Of a stretch of 52,988 nt of DNA, positions 37,183 through 48,637 are shown one piece after another. Origin of the DNA: Krasilnikovozyma curviuscula (Eukaryota; Basidiomycota; Tremellomycetes; Cystofilobasidiales; Mrakiaceae). The number at the start of each line of letters is the position of its first letter. The stretch's first letter is position 1. Under the pieces are notes generated by a model, which made no database searches, was not told the DNA's origin, and was given only the letters and a program-made list of their open reading frames with translations. The position numbers and the translations under genes are program-made. The DNA lies in contig MVAQ01000151.1 in assembly GCA_014825775.1 (NCBI GenBank), positions 1-52,988 on the forward strand, read 5' to 3'.

Positions 37183-40100
37183 TCACAGAAGCTTGTCTAG
37201 ATGTAGAATCTTCAGATCCTTCAACCACTTGTCCTTGAAAGCATCAAATCCTCCCCCAAACAGAACGTCATCGATCCAAAGCGCCGCTTGGATCCAAGCC
37301 TCAGCAGCATCCCTGTCATTCAAATACATGAGGGTCTCAGCGATGCTAAAAATTGGGATGAAGACCTCGTGGTGATGATGCCGGGGCATTGATGCAATTG
37401 GAAGTGTTGCTGGATCCAGGAAAGTGGGAGCTTGGAGTTTCAGCTGAAAAAGGAGCAAAAACCAAATTCAACAATAGGAATGGAGAAAAGATGTCAAAAC
37501 TGCCTACTGGTTCCCGACTTCGTTTCCTCAATCGAACAGTTTCTGGTTCGAACTGTGGGCCAGATGTTGGGATTGAGATTCCGAGGTAGATGAGACCTTC
37601 TTTTTCCAGACGAATCACCTCCCGATTCTTCTCGTCATCATTGTGCTTCATCGCTTCCATTTTCTTCTCAAACGCAAGAGCGTGAAGAGCCAGACCCAGC
37701 TCAGGACGGAAGATGAGAGTTCGCTCAGGTCGGTATGTTGCTTTGAGTGTTGAGACGTACGTGTTGATCCGCTTAATAGGCGATAGCTTCAAGTCATTTG
37801 AAGGAGAGCCCCAAGTGGCTTTGAAGCGCAAGAGTTCATTCTTCTGCTCTCGCTTCGTGATTTCATCTTCCGCATCAGCCAGACAGAGGTCACAGTGACA
37901 CAGGAAGCCAAGCCACTGTGAACGTTGTCCTGGTGAGGAAAGTTGCCCAGTGCCGTAATTGATGAAGATCTCGTCGCCAGCTTTGATGTTCGTAACTGCT
38001 CGAATACATTGGAAATCTCCAAATGTGGACTTTTTAAGAATCAAAAGCGCATTAGAACATGCTGTGAAGTTTAAATTGTTACGTAGAAAACTCACCACAA
38101 CAGCATTCGGAATGCAGGAGTGGTTGAACAACGAAGACTTCGTGAAAAAGGACATTGGAGATCTAGGAATGAGCCAAGACCGTCCATTTTCTGTACGATC
38201 AGGTCCTGAATTTGTTTTCTTGGCCTTTCCTTTTACTCCCTCCTTGGGAGCTGGCGAAGAAGCGGCCTTGATGTGATGGTTGTGATATGCAAGCTGAACT
38301 ACCTTGTCGATTCTGTCCATGTCAATAGGGACCGGCGAGGATATGAAGTAATTGGAAGACCCAGCAGAAGGATCTATTGACGCTGAAGTGAGGTTTGTTG
38401 GGGAACTGGAGTGTACCCCAGGAGCGTGAAAGTCGTATGTCATTGGACAAGTCTCATTAGGACCAGCGTACAGATCATAGACCTGATTAGACAGTTCAGG
38501 TTGGTCAAGGAGTCGATACACAATCTCCGTGCGAAGTGCATGCTGAGCTGTGCTAGAGAACGAAGCAGCTGGACGTCGAGTGGGGTACTGGTTGTCACCG
38601 TTACCGTTAGGATGTAAAGCATTCGACGATATATCGTGGGTCACCGTGGTTGGTAGATCTTGAATATCCGTTGAATATATGATACTGAAAGCTTTGGAAG
38701 CCATCAACAGTTCTCCCATCCTGATGTTCCTCTTTGCTTTCACACACCTCCCTCCACCGACACCTTTACACACCTTCACTTCCACCGGCCCCAAGAAATC
38801 AGCACAATCGAACCTGCTTTCAGGATATTCCCGTGACTTCTTCCGTATGTAAGCCATATCATAGAACCCCGAGGTGCTTTCTTGTAGTCTCGCAGTGCTC
38901 CTCATCAACCCTGAAGCGGCATCAGCGCTAGCAGAGAAGAGTTGGCAATAGGCGGAAAATGATCGATGGGCTTGAGAATACCGTCGCAGTGCGTAGAGCG
39001 CACAACCTTGACGGTAACATGCTTTGGAGAGTGGCGAATGGGTTGAGTCGGCGCCGGCAGGTGTTGATTTTTGGGAGGCGACGAGGTGGTTGATCACAAG
39101 CGTGGCATCCTTGACAGCTGCTGTAAACCGTTCGAGTTTAATGAATGCTTGAGACCGATTCAAGTGCAGAAGGTAGCACTCCTGATTGTTTCAACACATT
39201 TGTGAGTGAAAGCCACCACCGAGCCGCGAGGAACATTTGCTTACAGGGTGGGAAGAGTGTTGGTCGATACCGTTAGTGTAAGCTTTGGCAGCAGCGAGAT
39301 AGTTCTTAGATTTGATATACTTTGGGAAATAGGTGTCAGATCTGGTCTGTGAAAAATGAAACCAGCTGGTTACTCACCGAATTCCCCAGATCCTTCCACT
39401 CTGTCAGACTCTTTTGTTGAGCCTTCAACTTCCAATCTGAACCATTCCAATCTAGCCACGTTTTTCCCTTAACTCTGGCGTCGTAATGATCCAGAATCAC
39501 AACGTCGCTCGGACTGGTGACGATCAACGTAGCTTCCTTCTTGCTGGCGTCATTTGTGGAAGGTAAGTTGGAGGACGATAAGAAAAAATCGTTTGTCACA
39601 GTTTGAGGCTCCTTGATGAGAACATAAGATCCTATTGGGAAAGTTGCTTCGATGTCTAGCGAAAGGACGACATGAACAAATAAGATGATAGGTCTAACAA
39701 GAAGAATATATGTCGTGCTAACCTGCTATACTGGGCCGACCTCCAAGAGAGATTGGTTGGAATGGATAGTCGTAGACAACAGCTTTTATAGCGACTTGAC
39801 CAGTTGGAGATATCAACACGAAGCTTGTTGTGTAAGTTCCTGGTGTTGGCCGAGTGGCAGTCCGTAAGATCAAATATTTGCCATAATGTATTTTGGGCAA
39901 AGAGAGGTCCTTTAACTGAACTGAAAAGACAAAAGGAAGGCAGTAGGATGGTTGCGCAAATTGTCAGAATTAACGCCCTCAGATATACAAAAGAAAAAAG
40001 AAGCAAACTGTATGAGAAGAGATAGATGATCACTTACTCTCCTGTAACTGAATTACATTGGCCCTGCAGACTTTGGTTTCGCCTGAAACAGTCTCCTCTT

Positions 40101-40410
40101 CCATTGGAGGTTGAACGTAGTTCCTCATCGAAGATTGATACGCATCCTCTACTTGGTGAATGAGCACTGCTGGGGTCGGGAAGTCGATTGGGCCTGGCAG
40201 AAACTCCTTAGCAGCCTGAACTTGATTCCTGAGCCTGGTAACTTCAGCGTCTCGTTTCGTTTGAAAGACCTGAACTGCAACCGATGAAGCGGGTCTTCCT
40301 GTCGAAGGACCGCTGGTCGCTGTTGGCATGGAATACTTCAGCAAACTCCTGAGCTGATCCTGCTGGATGGGAGGGACCAGTTGCCAGCACTTGTTTACAT
40401 TTGAGGGCAT
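37183..40410 (-). CDS. TPR and SET domain protein (7 exons, 930 aa)
   Basis: A probable lysine methyltransferase of the TPR-SET/SMYD-like group. Exons are 40410-40038, 39920-39723, 39655-39378, 39319-39245, 39181-38096, 38029-37508 and 37443-37183. The N-terminal ~280 residues hold a beta-rich region found in related fungal proteins. TPR-like helices follow (NYLAAAKAYTNGI, LLHLNRSQAFIKLERF, ACYRQGCALYALRRYSQAH). The SET domain starts at VKVCKGVGGGRCVKAKRNI, is interrupted by a low-complexity insert, and has the signature FNHSCIPNAVV and AGDEIFINYG. A Cys-rich post-SET segment (LCHCDLC) comes next. The intron at 38095-38030 is 66 nt without a stop. The start is the first ATG in its frame; an upstream exon cannot be excluded. 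The substrate is unknown. Confidence 0.85.
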
Positions 40411-40959
40411 ACGGGTGGCGAAACGACGCAGACAAACATAAGCGAAATTAACAGAAAGAGCCAACGAGTCAGCAAGGTGGCAGATATCAAGAATGTGCTG
40501 TTTTCAGGGGATGCAAGAGTCAGGTTCCAACGCTGACCTTGGAGTTTTTTTTTTCAGTTAAAAACTTGAGCGTGGGCGCAAGCTACCGGTACAACGGTAC
40601 AACTCCTGTTGAGACGTTCAGCGCTAGAACGCAAATGACTGATAAGCCAGAAGAGGTGTAATGCTTTATTGGCACTGTCCAGCGCTGGATGATACCTAAA
40701 ATGCTTGAGCTTGCGACTAGAACCACCTGGAGACAAACGCAACGGAAATTCAATGCGAAATCAGCAATTGCAGTCTTAAAGCGGACAATACCGGCTGATA
40801 AATCGTCCAGAGCACTTGACTGAGCTCGTAATAGGTTGAAGAAGGCTTTTACTTACGAAGAAAATTGTGGTTAGCCCCTTTTGTGAGCAGGTATGAGCGT
40901 TTCGTAAGTTTCACTGACAGCCACAGAGATTTTTTATCCCAAACCTACTTTCTCTCGAG
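40411..40959. other. Divergent promoter region, TPR-SET gene and uS13m
   Basis: No gene is supported in 549 bp. A T-run ending in CAG (about 40545-40556) resembles a splice acceptor on the plus strand but leads into no supported exon. An open frame at 40554-40742 on the minus strand has no recognisable motif; it could in principle be an upstream exon of the TPR-SET gene, but I see no matching splice pair. Confidence 0.4.
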
Positions 40960-41620
40960 ATGATTATCCTAGGAACGACGCTTCCTGAGACTATGCGAAT
41001 AGAGGTATATGTTGCTCTGTTGTTGGCTGGTTACATCGTGGGGAATTGACCAAGACGCTGATAGTTTTCCTTTTCCCCTTTCCACTGAATAGCATGCTCT
41101 GGCGAAGCACATAACAGGTTTGGGACGATATCAAGCTCCAAAAGTTCTTGCTAGGCTTCAAATCCCACCCAAAATCACTGTAGCAGACCTCACAGAAACG
41201 CAGTCATTAGCTCTTGAAGAATACCTCACCTCTCCCGATCAAGCAGCTCCGGCTGCTGCGACACCTCTAGTAGATCCAAGTGGTTCAATTGAAGAACTCA
41301 GTCCTAACACAGAATGGTTAGCAAAGGAGAAGCCTGCAGGATACGGCGAAGACGCTGATTGGGCGAAGAGGATGGTCCTCTTTGACGATTGGAAGAAGCT
41401 GGAAAACAAGAATATTCAGAGAATGTTTGACATCGGCACTTGGAGAGGAAAGAGGTGAGTGGTTTGCGCTTAAAATGAGATAGTTTCAGGGAGGCTGACT
41501 GCTCTGGATGCACATAGACATTCGTTGGGAAAACCGGTGAGGGGAGGACGTACGGCGGTAAACGGAAAAACAGCTTTGAGGAAGAACAGAGTTCCACGAT
41601 GGAGGTTATTCTCGACGTGA
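40960..41620 (+). CDS. SWS2: Mitochondrial ribosomal small-subunit protein uS13m (3 exons, 169 aa)
   Basis: A component of the head of the mitochondrial small ribosomal subunit. Exons are 40960-41004, 41093-41454 and 41518-41620. The protein opens MIILGTTLPETMRIEHALAK with YQAPKVLARLQIPPKI and VADLTETQSLALEEYL, matching the S13 helix-hairpin regions. It closes with IGTWRGKRHSLGKPVRGGRT, the conserved rRNA-binding tail of S13. A ~45-residue insert (DQAAPAAATPLVDPSGSIEE onward) separates the halves. The stop used lies inside a good donor (ACGTGAGT), so a longer spliced tail is possible. Yeast calls this protein Sws2. Confidence 0.88.
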
Positions 41621-42184
41621 GTTATTGGCCGTTTCAGGTGCTGGATTGGGATCCTCGTCTGACAGGTTGCTTTGGTTTTTACGCAAAACTAGGTCGGCCG
41701 GTGGTCCCACCTCTCCATCTGCATCTTCATATTCATCCAGCACTATTCTTTCATCTTTTAACAGAGGACTGTTTAGTTCAAGGTTCAGGCCGTCGCTGTA
41801 GACTAGATGGAACGATGGAACTTCTAATTGTGCGAAATTACACCAAATGCTCTGTTGCAAGACCATCTCTAGAGCCTTTACACTGCTCGTACATATTGTC
41901 TTTCACATACACTGAAGCCTAATAAACTCGTAATCCTTGTTTTTTCTGACCTGCATGTCTGACCTGCATGTGTCAAACGCAAATTCAAACGCGCTTCGGC
42001 TTCAAGCTCGTCACACCACTCAAACAGTGTTTTTTTCGAAACAAGGACTAGGTAGATATCTCAATTGCTGAACCTCTCCTCCTCCTTGCTGACAGGTGTG
42101 TACGTCCATCTACCAGCCTGCGATAGTAGCTCCCTTAAACCCGAGCTGTAAAATCAGCTCTTGCTTTTGCCTTCTCGGGTTGGA
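41621..42184. other. Spacer between uS13m and UreF
   Basis: No separate gene is supported in 564 bp. An open stretch at 41666-41801 could be an alternative last exon of uS13m (donor 41618, acceptor ending 41665) but has no S13-like content. The rest is read as the UreF promoter. Confidence 0.4.
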
Positions 42185-43256
42185 ATGGAAGACTTCCTGT
42201 TGCTACTTCTTTCGGACAGTAACTTACCGACTGGAGGATTTCATTTCAGGTAAGAATAGTTGGTGACCGATGCTTTGGAGTGATGCTGACCTTGCCGAAA
42301 TATCGTCTTGTCCTTTCACCGCCTGTATATCTATCTGCGACAGTGCTGGGCTTGAATCAGCAACATCTCATGGCTTCGTACACAAGTCTCAAAATAACAG
42401 AGAGCTCTCAGACTTCTTAGAAGCCTCACTACAAGCTAACTCACGCTCGACGCTCTCCTTCGTCTCTCAGTCTCACCGAGTAGTCACAAACTACCTGTTG
42501 CCCAACTCTTCAGCCGCAGTCTCTTCTTTGAATCCCTGCTCTAATGGTGGATCAAAATGTTCGGCAGACCTGTCACCGACAGAGCTCATAATGCGAGAGC
42601 TCACGGAGATCGATGATCTGTTTGAAGTCATGACTTCGAATCATGTAACCAGACGAGCATCCAAGACCCAAGGCGTAGCAATGCTGACTCTATGGTCCAA
42701 GGGCTTCAAAACTCCGACTTACCTGGCGGAAGAGGAGAAGGACCCAGCAGCGCTGGCGAACAGGGCAAACGTAGAGGAGTTGATGGAGGGCTTGAAAATT
42801 GGAATAAGGAAGGGAACCATTCCTGGTCACTTACCAATGTGCTTTGGTGTGCTTTGTGCTGTGCTTGGTTTGACATTGGGTAAGTCGATTAAAGGTTGCA
42901 TGTGCCGTGAGCAACTTAGTGACAGAGACATGCAATTCTTAACTACAGAAAGGACCCTACATCTCCATCTCTTTCTTCAACTTCGGTCGATACTTTCATC
43001 CTCCGTCCGACTGAATCAAACTGGCCCCTACAACTCGCAATCGATACTTCTTCACGTAGGCCAACCGCTCATCACATCAGAAATTGAACGCTCAAAACGA
43101 CTAGGTTTCAGTCTCGTTCATGATGGAATTTCGATGAACCAATTTGAGGGGACTGAAGATGAGGTCGATGGGCTAGAGCCTGCCAACACCTGGCCGCTTG
43201 GGGAGATACTAATGGGACGGCATGACTTCCAGCACTCAAGGTTGTTCAACTCTTAG
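42185..43256 (+). CDS. URE6: Urease accessory protein UreF (3 exons, 302 aa)
   Basis: UreF helps UreD and UreG load nickel into urease. Exons are 42185-42249, 42344-42879 and 42949-43256. The N-terminus LLLLLSDSNLPTGGFHFSAG with LES is the UreF hallmark (a hydrophobic helix, then S-x-L-P-x-G-G-F). Further matches are the middle helices around ELTEIDDLFEVMTSNHVTRR and the C-terminal helix LHLFLQLRSILSSSVRLNQT, where the family has the conserved R-L. The first intron falls right after GGFHF, so the start exon is short (65 nt). In Cryptococcus the accessory genes are called URE4, URE6 and URE7; I use URE6 for the UreF homologue from memory. No other urease gene lies in the window. Confidence 0.88.
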
Positions 43257-44027
43257 AGTAGGCGTTTGTATAGTTCTACAGGTTCACTCGCGGTTGTACC
43301 TAGGATATTGTGATCTGCAGACTAGTGAGATTAGTGCTAGGCCTTTACATTACAAGCGCGGTTGTATTCTACGACAGTCAAGCAGAAAGCTGCCTCCTCT
43401 GTATACACCTCCAAACTTTGGACTTCTCGTGGATTTAGGTATTGTAGAGTACAGCTGTGGTTAGACAAGCATGATAAGCCAGGATGCGAAATCGTTGCGA
43501 AGTGCTTACCAACCCGTACTTGGGAGAGCAATGGGAACAGTTTGGGGGCTTTCTTTTCAGATCGCGCGATCAAATCCTGCTTCGGATTCAGATGATGGAT
43601 AGCACACAACAGGGCTTCAGAAATTTGTGATCTTCAAAGAGTGGATAGAATAGAAGCGTGCCTTCAACGCTGTTTACTCCGTAAGCTGCCTAATAAATTA
43701 AAACTTCGAGATCTCTTTGACACTTCAATACATCGCCTTCTCTCAATGATAACACAGCGATTTACTGAATGACACACAACTGAGTCCTTTTTTGATATTT
43801 GCACAGCTTGAATGATGTCTACCTACTCCAGACCCCTGACCCCCCTCCAGAAATGCCCTGAAAACCCAACTATCACTACACCAAACGAAGCAAAGAAGCT
43901 AGAGAAAAGCAAAGACAAAGAAAGATAATTTGATTTACGGAACATTAAGCGCAAGGTATCTAAAAAAGAAGAAAGGTCGATCGAAAAAAGTTCATCACGC
44001 TGGTTACCAAAAACCTTGTTCTGAATT
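43257..44027. other. Shared 3' region of UreF and the RRM gene
   Basis: No gene is supported in 771 bp between two facing stops. Short open frames on both strands overlap each other and lack motifs. This is longer than the other convergent spacers of the window (41-307 bp), so a non-coding RNA is possible, but I see no tRNA or snoRNA boxes. Confidence 0.35.
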
Positions 44028-46832
44028 CTAAGTCCCTCTACGTTCTCTTTTGGTCGGTTGGCCAAGAAGAGAACCTTCGATCTCTTCATTCTCTACTGCG
44101 TCCTCAAGTGATGTTGAGGGATGCGAAGCTGCGATTGCAGGATCGAGCGAAAGTCCTTTCGCCATCAGCGCCAGAGTTGAGTCTTCAATTCCAGAAGCAG
44201 TACTAGGTATAGCATCTCCTTCTCCTCCATTGCCACTGCCAACAGGAGTCTTGGTACTATCTCTCAATCCAAGAGTGAGAAGGTTTTCCTGCTGAGCTGG
44301 AGGTGTTGTATGCTTCTCGGTAGCCGCGTTTTCAGCAGCGGTGTCGAGAGACGGGAAGGGATACCCTTCGGATTCAGAGCTTCCACTTCGTCCAAGAACT
44401 TGTGCCTCAGGCGGTCTACCGAATCCAAACTGCAAGTCGTGATGCCCGGGCGTTGCGTGGACTGGGGCTGGACCGTAGTAAACCTGGCCAGGAGTGGCCA
44501 TTTGAAGTGGGTATGGTGCGAAAGTCGGGGACTGTAGAGGAGGATTGCTGGTGAAATGATGTATAGCACCGTTGCCATTTGTAGGTCCCTGTCCTGGAGC
44601 GCCTGGGAAAAGAATTGGTGCACCTGGAGCAGGATTTAGGAAGGGATTATGCTGGTGAGAGTATATCGAAGGAGAGTTCAGTGAGGGCGACATAGGTCCC
44701 AAACCAGGAGAGAAGAACGCTGGATAAAGTGGAGGAGTTTGCTGCAAGAGATGACGCTGATCAGTACCCCATTGGCATAGAGGCTCGCATGAGAACTTAC
44801 AGGATAAGCATGGAACTGAAACCCAGGCATGCTTGGAGTCATGAGAGGTAATCCTCTACCTAGAGGACTCATTGTTCCACCTGGAGTTGCCATTTCCGCT
44901 TGGGTGTTACTGAAGACAGGATAAGCTGGAGGCAGTGATATTGGGCCAGGATGCGGGTGATGTCGGTGAGAAGCCGAAGCCGGTGATTGTGAGTTGGTTG
45001 TGGCTGCCGCTGGTTTAGATGGATTACTGAGGCTTGGTATGGGTGAAGGTGCAGGTGGTGTTGCGGATGACGTTGAGGCAGGTGGGGTCGCCTCGCCATT
45101 CGGATGATCCAGCTCGAAATCTTTGCTCAGCTTTCTCCCAGATGGTTTCAGTATTGAGTCTACTGCTAGCTCATGCGATATACTTTGAGCTAGATGAGAC
45201 GAAGTGTTGGGTTTGCTGCTGAATCCCAAACTAGATTGCTGACCACTGGAAACGAGGGAGGTTGATGATCCTCGTCGCTGACCATTAGCAAACGAGCTAA
45301 CACCGGCAAGAAGCGTATCCGGCACGAAATGGCTGCTATAGTTGTTGCTGTTTCCATTGCTGATTGGGCCGGCTAGTGACGTGGCACCACCAGTCGTGTC
45401 GATCCAAACATTCAATTTTCGACCATTCAGGTCAAAGCTGCAATAGCAATAGATGTCAACAACCTATCGCGAAAACAACTTTACGTTCCACGCACCCATC
45501 CATAATATCTCTCACCCTTATAGCCTCTTCTTCAGATCCATAAACGACAACACCGAATCCTGTACTCTGTCCATCGTTTCCAAGAGCGACGTCTGCTCGC
45601 AAGATGTTGGACGTGAATCCGGACCGACTGGGAGCGTTTCTGAATAGATCCTTCAGATCCTGCCATTGCATGAAGGGTGGTAACTGAAAAGCCGCGAGAT
45701 TTTCAGCTATCGCTATTCCTGTATAGCAAGACTAATTGCAGCTGAACTCACATTTCCAATCAGCAATGCAATTCCCTTCGGGTTATCACCTTGATGATGA
45801 CCATTAAATCCTCTCGGATTACGCATCATGTCACTGTTAGTCTCGCTCATTCGTCTGTCTTGAGGGGACGCCAGATATCCTGATCCAGACGACAAGCCAC
45901 CGAGGGGATAAAGCGAGCTGGCCAAAGGAACAGAATTCAAGGACGTAGCAGATCCACCACTTATTAGATTTGAGTACATAGAAGGCGTCTGCTGATGGAA
46001 GAGGTGGTGGTTTTGCTGGGGCTGAGGGTGAACCATTCCTCCTAAGGAAGCGTCACTTCTTGCTGGACCAACGCCAGACAACATGGGATGCAAGTGCTGA
46101 GACGAAGGCGAGCCTCCACTTAAGTACCCATAGGGATGCTGGGGTGCTGATGGACCGTGTTGCATTGGGTAACCCTGTTCAAACTCAGGTGGAAGACGAT
46201 CGGGTCGAACTTCAAGGATCCTGGTCTGCCATGTATATCCGTTGAACATTTCTGTATCACCGCGATTGGATTGAAATCAGCTTCTCCATTTATTTCAGAG
46301 GAACTATAGAGAGTAGTGCCTCTACTTACCGACTGCCCGAGCCCCCTCCTCTCTACTCCCCATCAGAACAGTCCCGTGGCCCCTAGATCTATTGTCACTT
46401 CCTAACGATACATCTGCTCTCAGCACTGTTCCGGCCCTTCTGAACAGATCTTTCACATCCTGCCATCTAACTCGGAAAGGTAGCTGGTACGGGCGGATAG
46501 TTTAAAAAAGCATCTCGGTCAGCTCAAAAACGTCATGGAGAGAGGAGGATTAAAATCTAAAAAATGGTATTGCTTACATTCCCAACAAAGAGACAGACTC
46601 TGGTGTCTACTACTCCACCAGAAGAGCTGACGAGTGAGGAAGGATTGGTGCTGAGGCCAACAGAGGAAACGCTGCTGCTGAGAGGGGTGCCTTCACGTCT
46701 GCTGATTCCGGTGTTTGAAGACGCTCCCATGCCGCTACCAGATCTCGATGGTACTGGAGAGTGAGACGTTGCTCTTCTGATGAGGGAATCGATATCGAGT
46801 GCTCCTAGCTGAGCTGCTGCGGGCGAAGACAT
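44028..46832 (-). CDS. Two-RRM RNA-binding protein, GBP2/HRB1-like (6 exons, 815 aa)
   Basis: An RNA-binding protein whose RRMs resemble the SR-like mRNA-export factors Gbp2/Hrb1. Exons are 46832-46578, 46483-46330, 46251-45752, 45683-45496, 45437-44801 and 44741-44028. RRM1 (about 78-160) has RVCLFVGNLPFRVRWQDVKD and MFNGYTWQTRILEV. RRM2 (about 296-385) has ALLIGNLPPFMQWQDLKDLF, ILRADVALGNDGQSTGFGVV and GFDLNGRKLNVW. Both share the WQD-KDLFR feature of that family. Linkers and the whole C-terminal half are disordered: Ser/Gly/Pro/Gln/His-rich with Met-Tyr-Pro repeats. There are no RS or RGG blocks, so the match to Gbp2 rests on the RRMs only. A role in mRNA export or stability is inference. 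Confidence 0.8.
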
Positions 46833-47387
46833 GGCTGCAGTACTTCCTTCGCCTTGCCCAGTCGAGCCCGTTGATTTCAGGAGAAACGACAGTTAGAAGC
46901 CCCTATACACCAGAGCAAAGTCCTACTTTGACACCACCAAATGAAGAGCAAGTCAGTCGGAGAAGTGCTGCTTGGATGCTAGCAGTCAAAAGTGAACTCA
47001 CCCAAACGAGAGCTGAACCCCGTTTGTCTGCTTGCTGCGACCGCCCAGTAATCACACGCTAAGGGAATGCTTCAGTGCACTACCCCAACCTATCCAATTC
47101 CAGGAACAAGTTTTCAGATGTAGGTGTCACCTGCCTACGCAGCCTAGAGCTGCTGGAAAAAATCTGCTTGACCCAAATTGTGGTCGAGTTTGAGATTACG
47201 CAGGGGCGTTTAGAAGGCAGGTGGATACGTCCAATCGAGTCCCAAATTTACATATTGTCAAGCCTCGCTACGTCTAGCAAGTGGAAATCAAGTCAAATAT
47301 CTAACATCATAAGAACAACCCCCTCTCAATAGGCAATAATAGTAGGCATCTCCCGCTCGTCAATCCGTTTCTCGTCGTCCAACTTCT
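46833..47387. other. Spacer between the RRM gene and MPC2
   Basis: These 555 bp upstream of the RRM gene and downstream of MPC2 hold no supported gene. They contain the RRM promoter and leader and the MPC2 3' end. Confidence 0.4.
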
Positions 47388-48299
47388 CTAAGCAGACTTA
47401 GCGACATCTGCGGCCTTGGCAAGCTCGGGGTTGGTGCGTCTCCAGTCCCAGACCCTGTACATCTGGTAGAGACCAGTAGAGCCGACGAAGAAGTTGACCT
47501 GAGGCAGAAGTGAACTTGCATACGTCAGGAACACGGCGTCGAGGAGAAAGGGAAATCCAGCACACTTACAGCAGCGAGGGAGTAGTTGACTGGAGTGATG
47601 ACGAAGGAATATCTGACCCAGATGAATCCGGTAGCGGCCAAAGCTGTAAAAGCGCGCACCATAGGCGATCAGCAACAGTGCGAGCTGCAGTGGAAAAACC
47701 CCAAGGCGAAAATAAAACGTCGTAAACGTACCAACATTCTGAGAGATGGAAACTTTTGCTGGGTCACGGTTAATGTCTTTGAGACCAGCAGCTACCAGAG
47801 ACCACTTGGCGAGAGGGGCCCAGAAGAAAATGGTCCTGGGGCAGTCGAGACGGCAGAACGAGAGACGAACGAATTAGCATCCTGATCCTTTGCCATAGCG
47901 CTGAGGTTCCGGTTGTTTCTACTCATGGTTACTGAATAGTATCAACTCACTTTGGACCTATTCAGGATAGGACAGAAACGAGAAATGAAACCCTTAGCAT
48001 GGACCCCAATAGCGGAATGTCATACAGTGGAGGAGGAAACTTACCGACGGGACTGTTCATAAATTGTTGGAACTTTGAAGTAGCCACTACAGTACGATTG
48101 AGCCATTATAATGTCGATCATTCCAATTTACCGATAGTTCAGGCCAAAGGAGCAAACACAGACGGAAACCAGGGGGGATTTCAGCGACGTAGGCCTCACT
48201 TCCCGTGATAAAAAACAGAGGAGATAAACGGGACGACTGACCCTTGGTGGTAGCATCTCCCACTGCTTTGCTAGCTGCTGAAGTAGCTGGACCAGACAT
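47388..48299 (-). CDS. MPC2: Mitochondrial pyruvate carrier subunit MPC2 (6 exons, 131 aa)
   Basis: One of the two subunits that carry pyruvate across the mitochondrial inner membrane. Exons are 48299-48242, 48086-48045, 47957-47951, 47835-47732, 47643-47570 and 47498-47388. The third exon is only 7 nt, GTCCAAA; it is needed to give the family motif VGPKTIFFWAPLAKW. The rest matches well: LVAAGLKDINRDPAKVSISQ, the Thr-Gly-x-Ile-Trp-x-Arg-Tyr motif (ATGFIWVRYSFVITPVNYSL) and AVNFFVGSTGLYQMYRVW. Two to three membrane helices are expected. The N-terminus is short and Ser/Ala-rich. Confidence 0.92.
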
Positions 48300-48637
48300 T
48301 TCGAGAAAAGAGCGAGTGATGGAGGAGGGGCACGTCGTATAATTGCTAATGCCGCTGTTGCCCTCTAGTGTCGCCACTGGTCGCTCCCAAACCACAATTT
48401 GACTTACCCATTCTGTGATGGTATTCTCGTTCTGGACGTTATAAGGTGTTGATGTAAATGCTTGCACAGAGACGGTCTCATCTCCGTCGCGCTATCAGTT
48501 ACTTGCGGTCAATCTTAATCACATTCTGGCGACAACGTTGTTCATATGTTGCTGTAAGTCGAAGAGAACAAATTGCCTTATAATATCAACTTGAGAAATG
48601 AAGTAGCGGACGTCGACGCGATTCCATCTTTGGAGCT
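48300..48637. other. Promoter of MPC2 and 3' end of the first SDR gene
   Basis: No gene is seen in these 338 bp; they are simply the space between two genes on the minus strand. Confidence 0.35.

Noticed and set aside
43257..44027. Possible tRNA or other RNA gene in the long convergent spacer
   Set aside because: No GGTTCRANYCC-type B box, cloverleaf or snoRNA boxes were found by eye.
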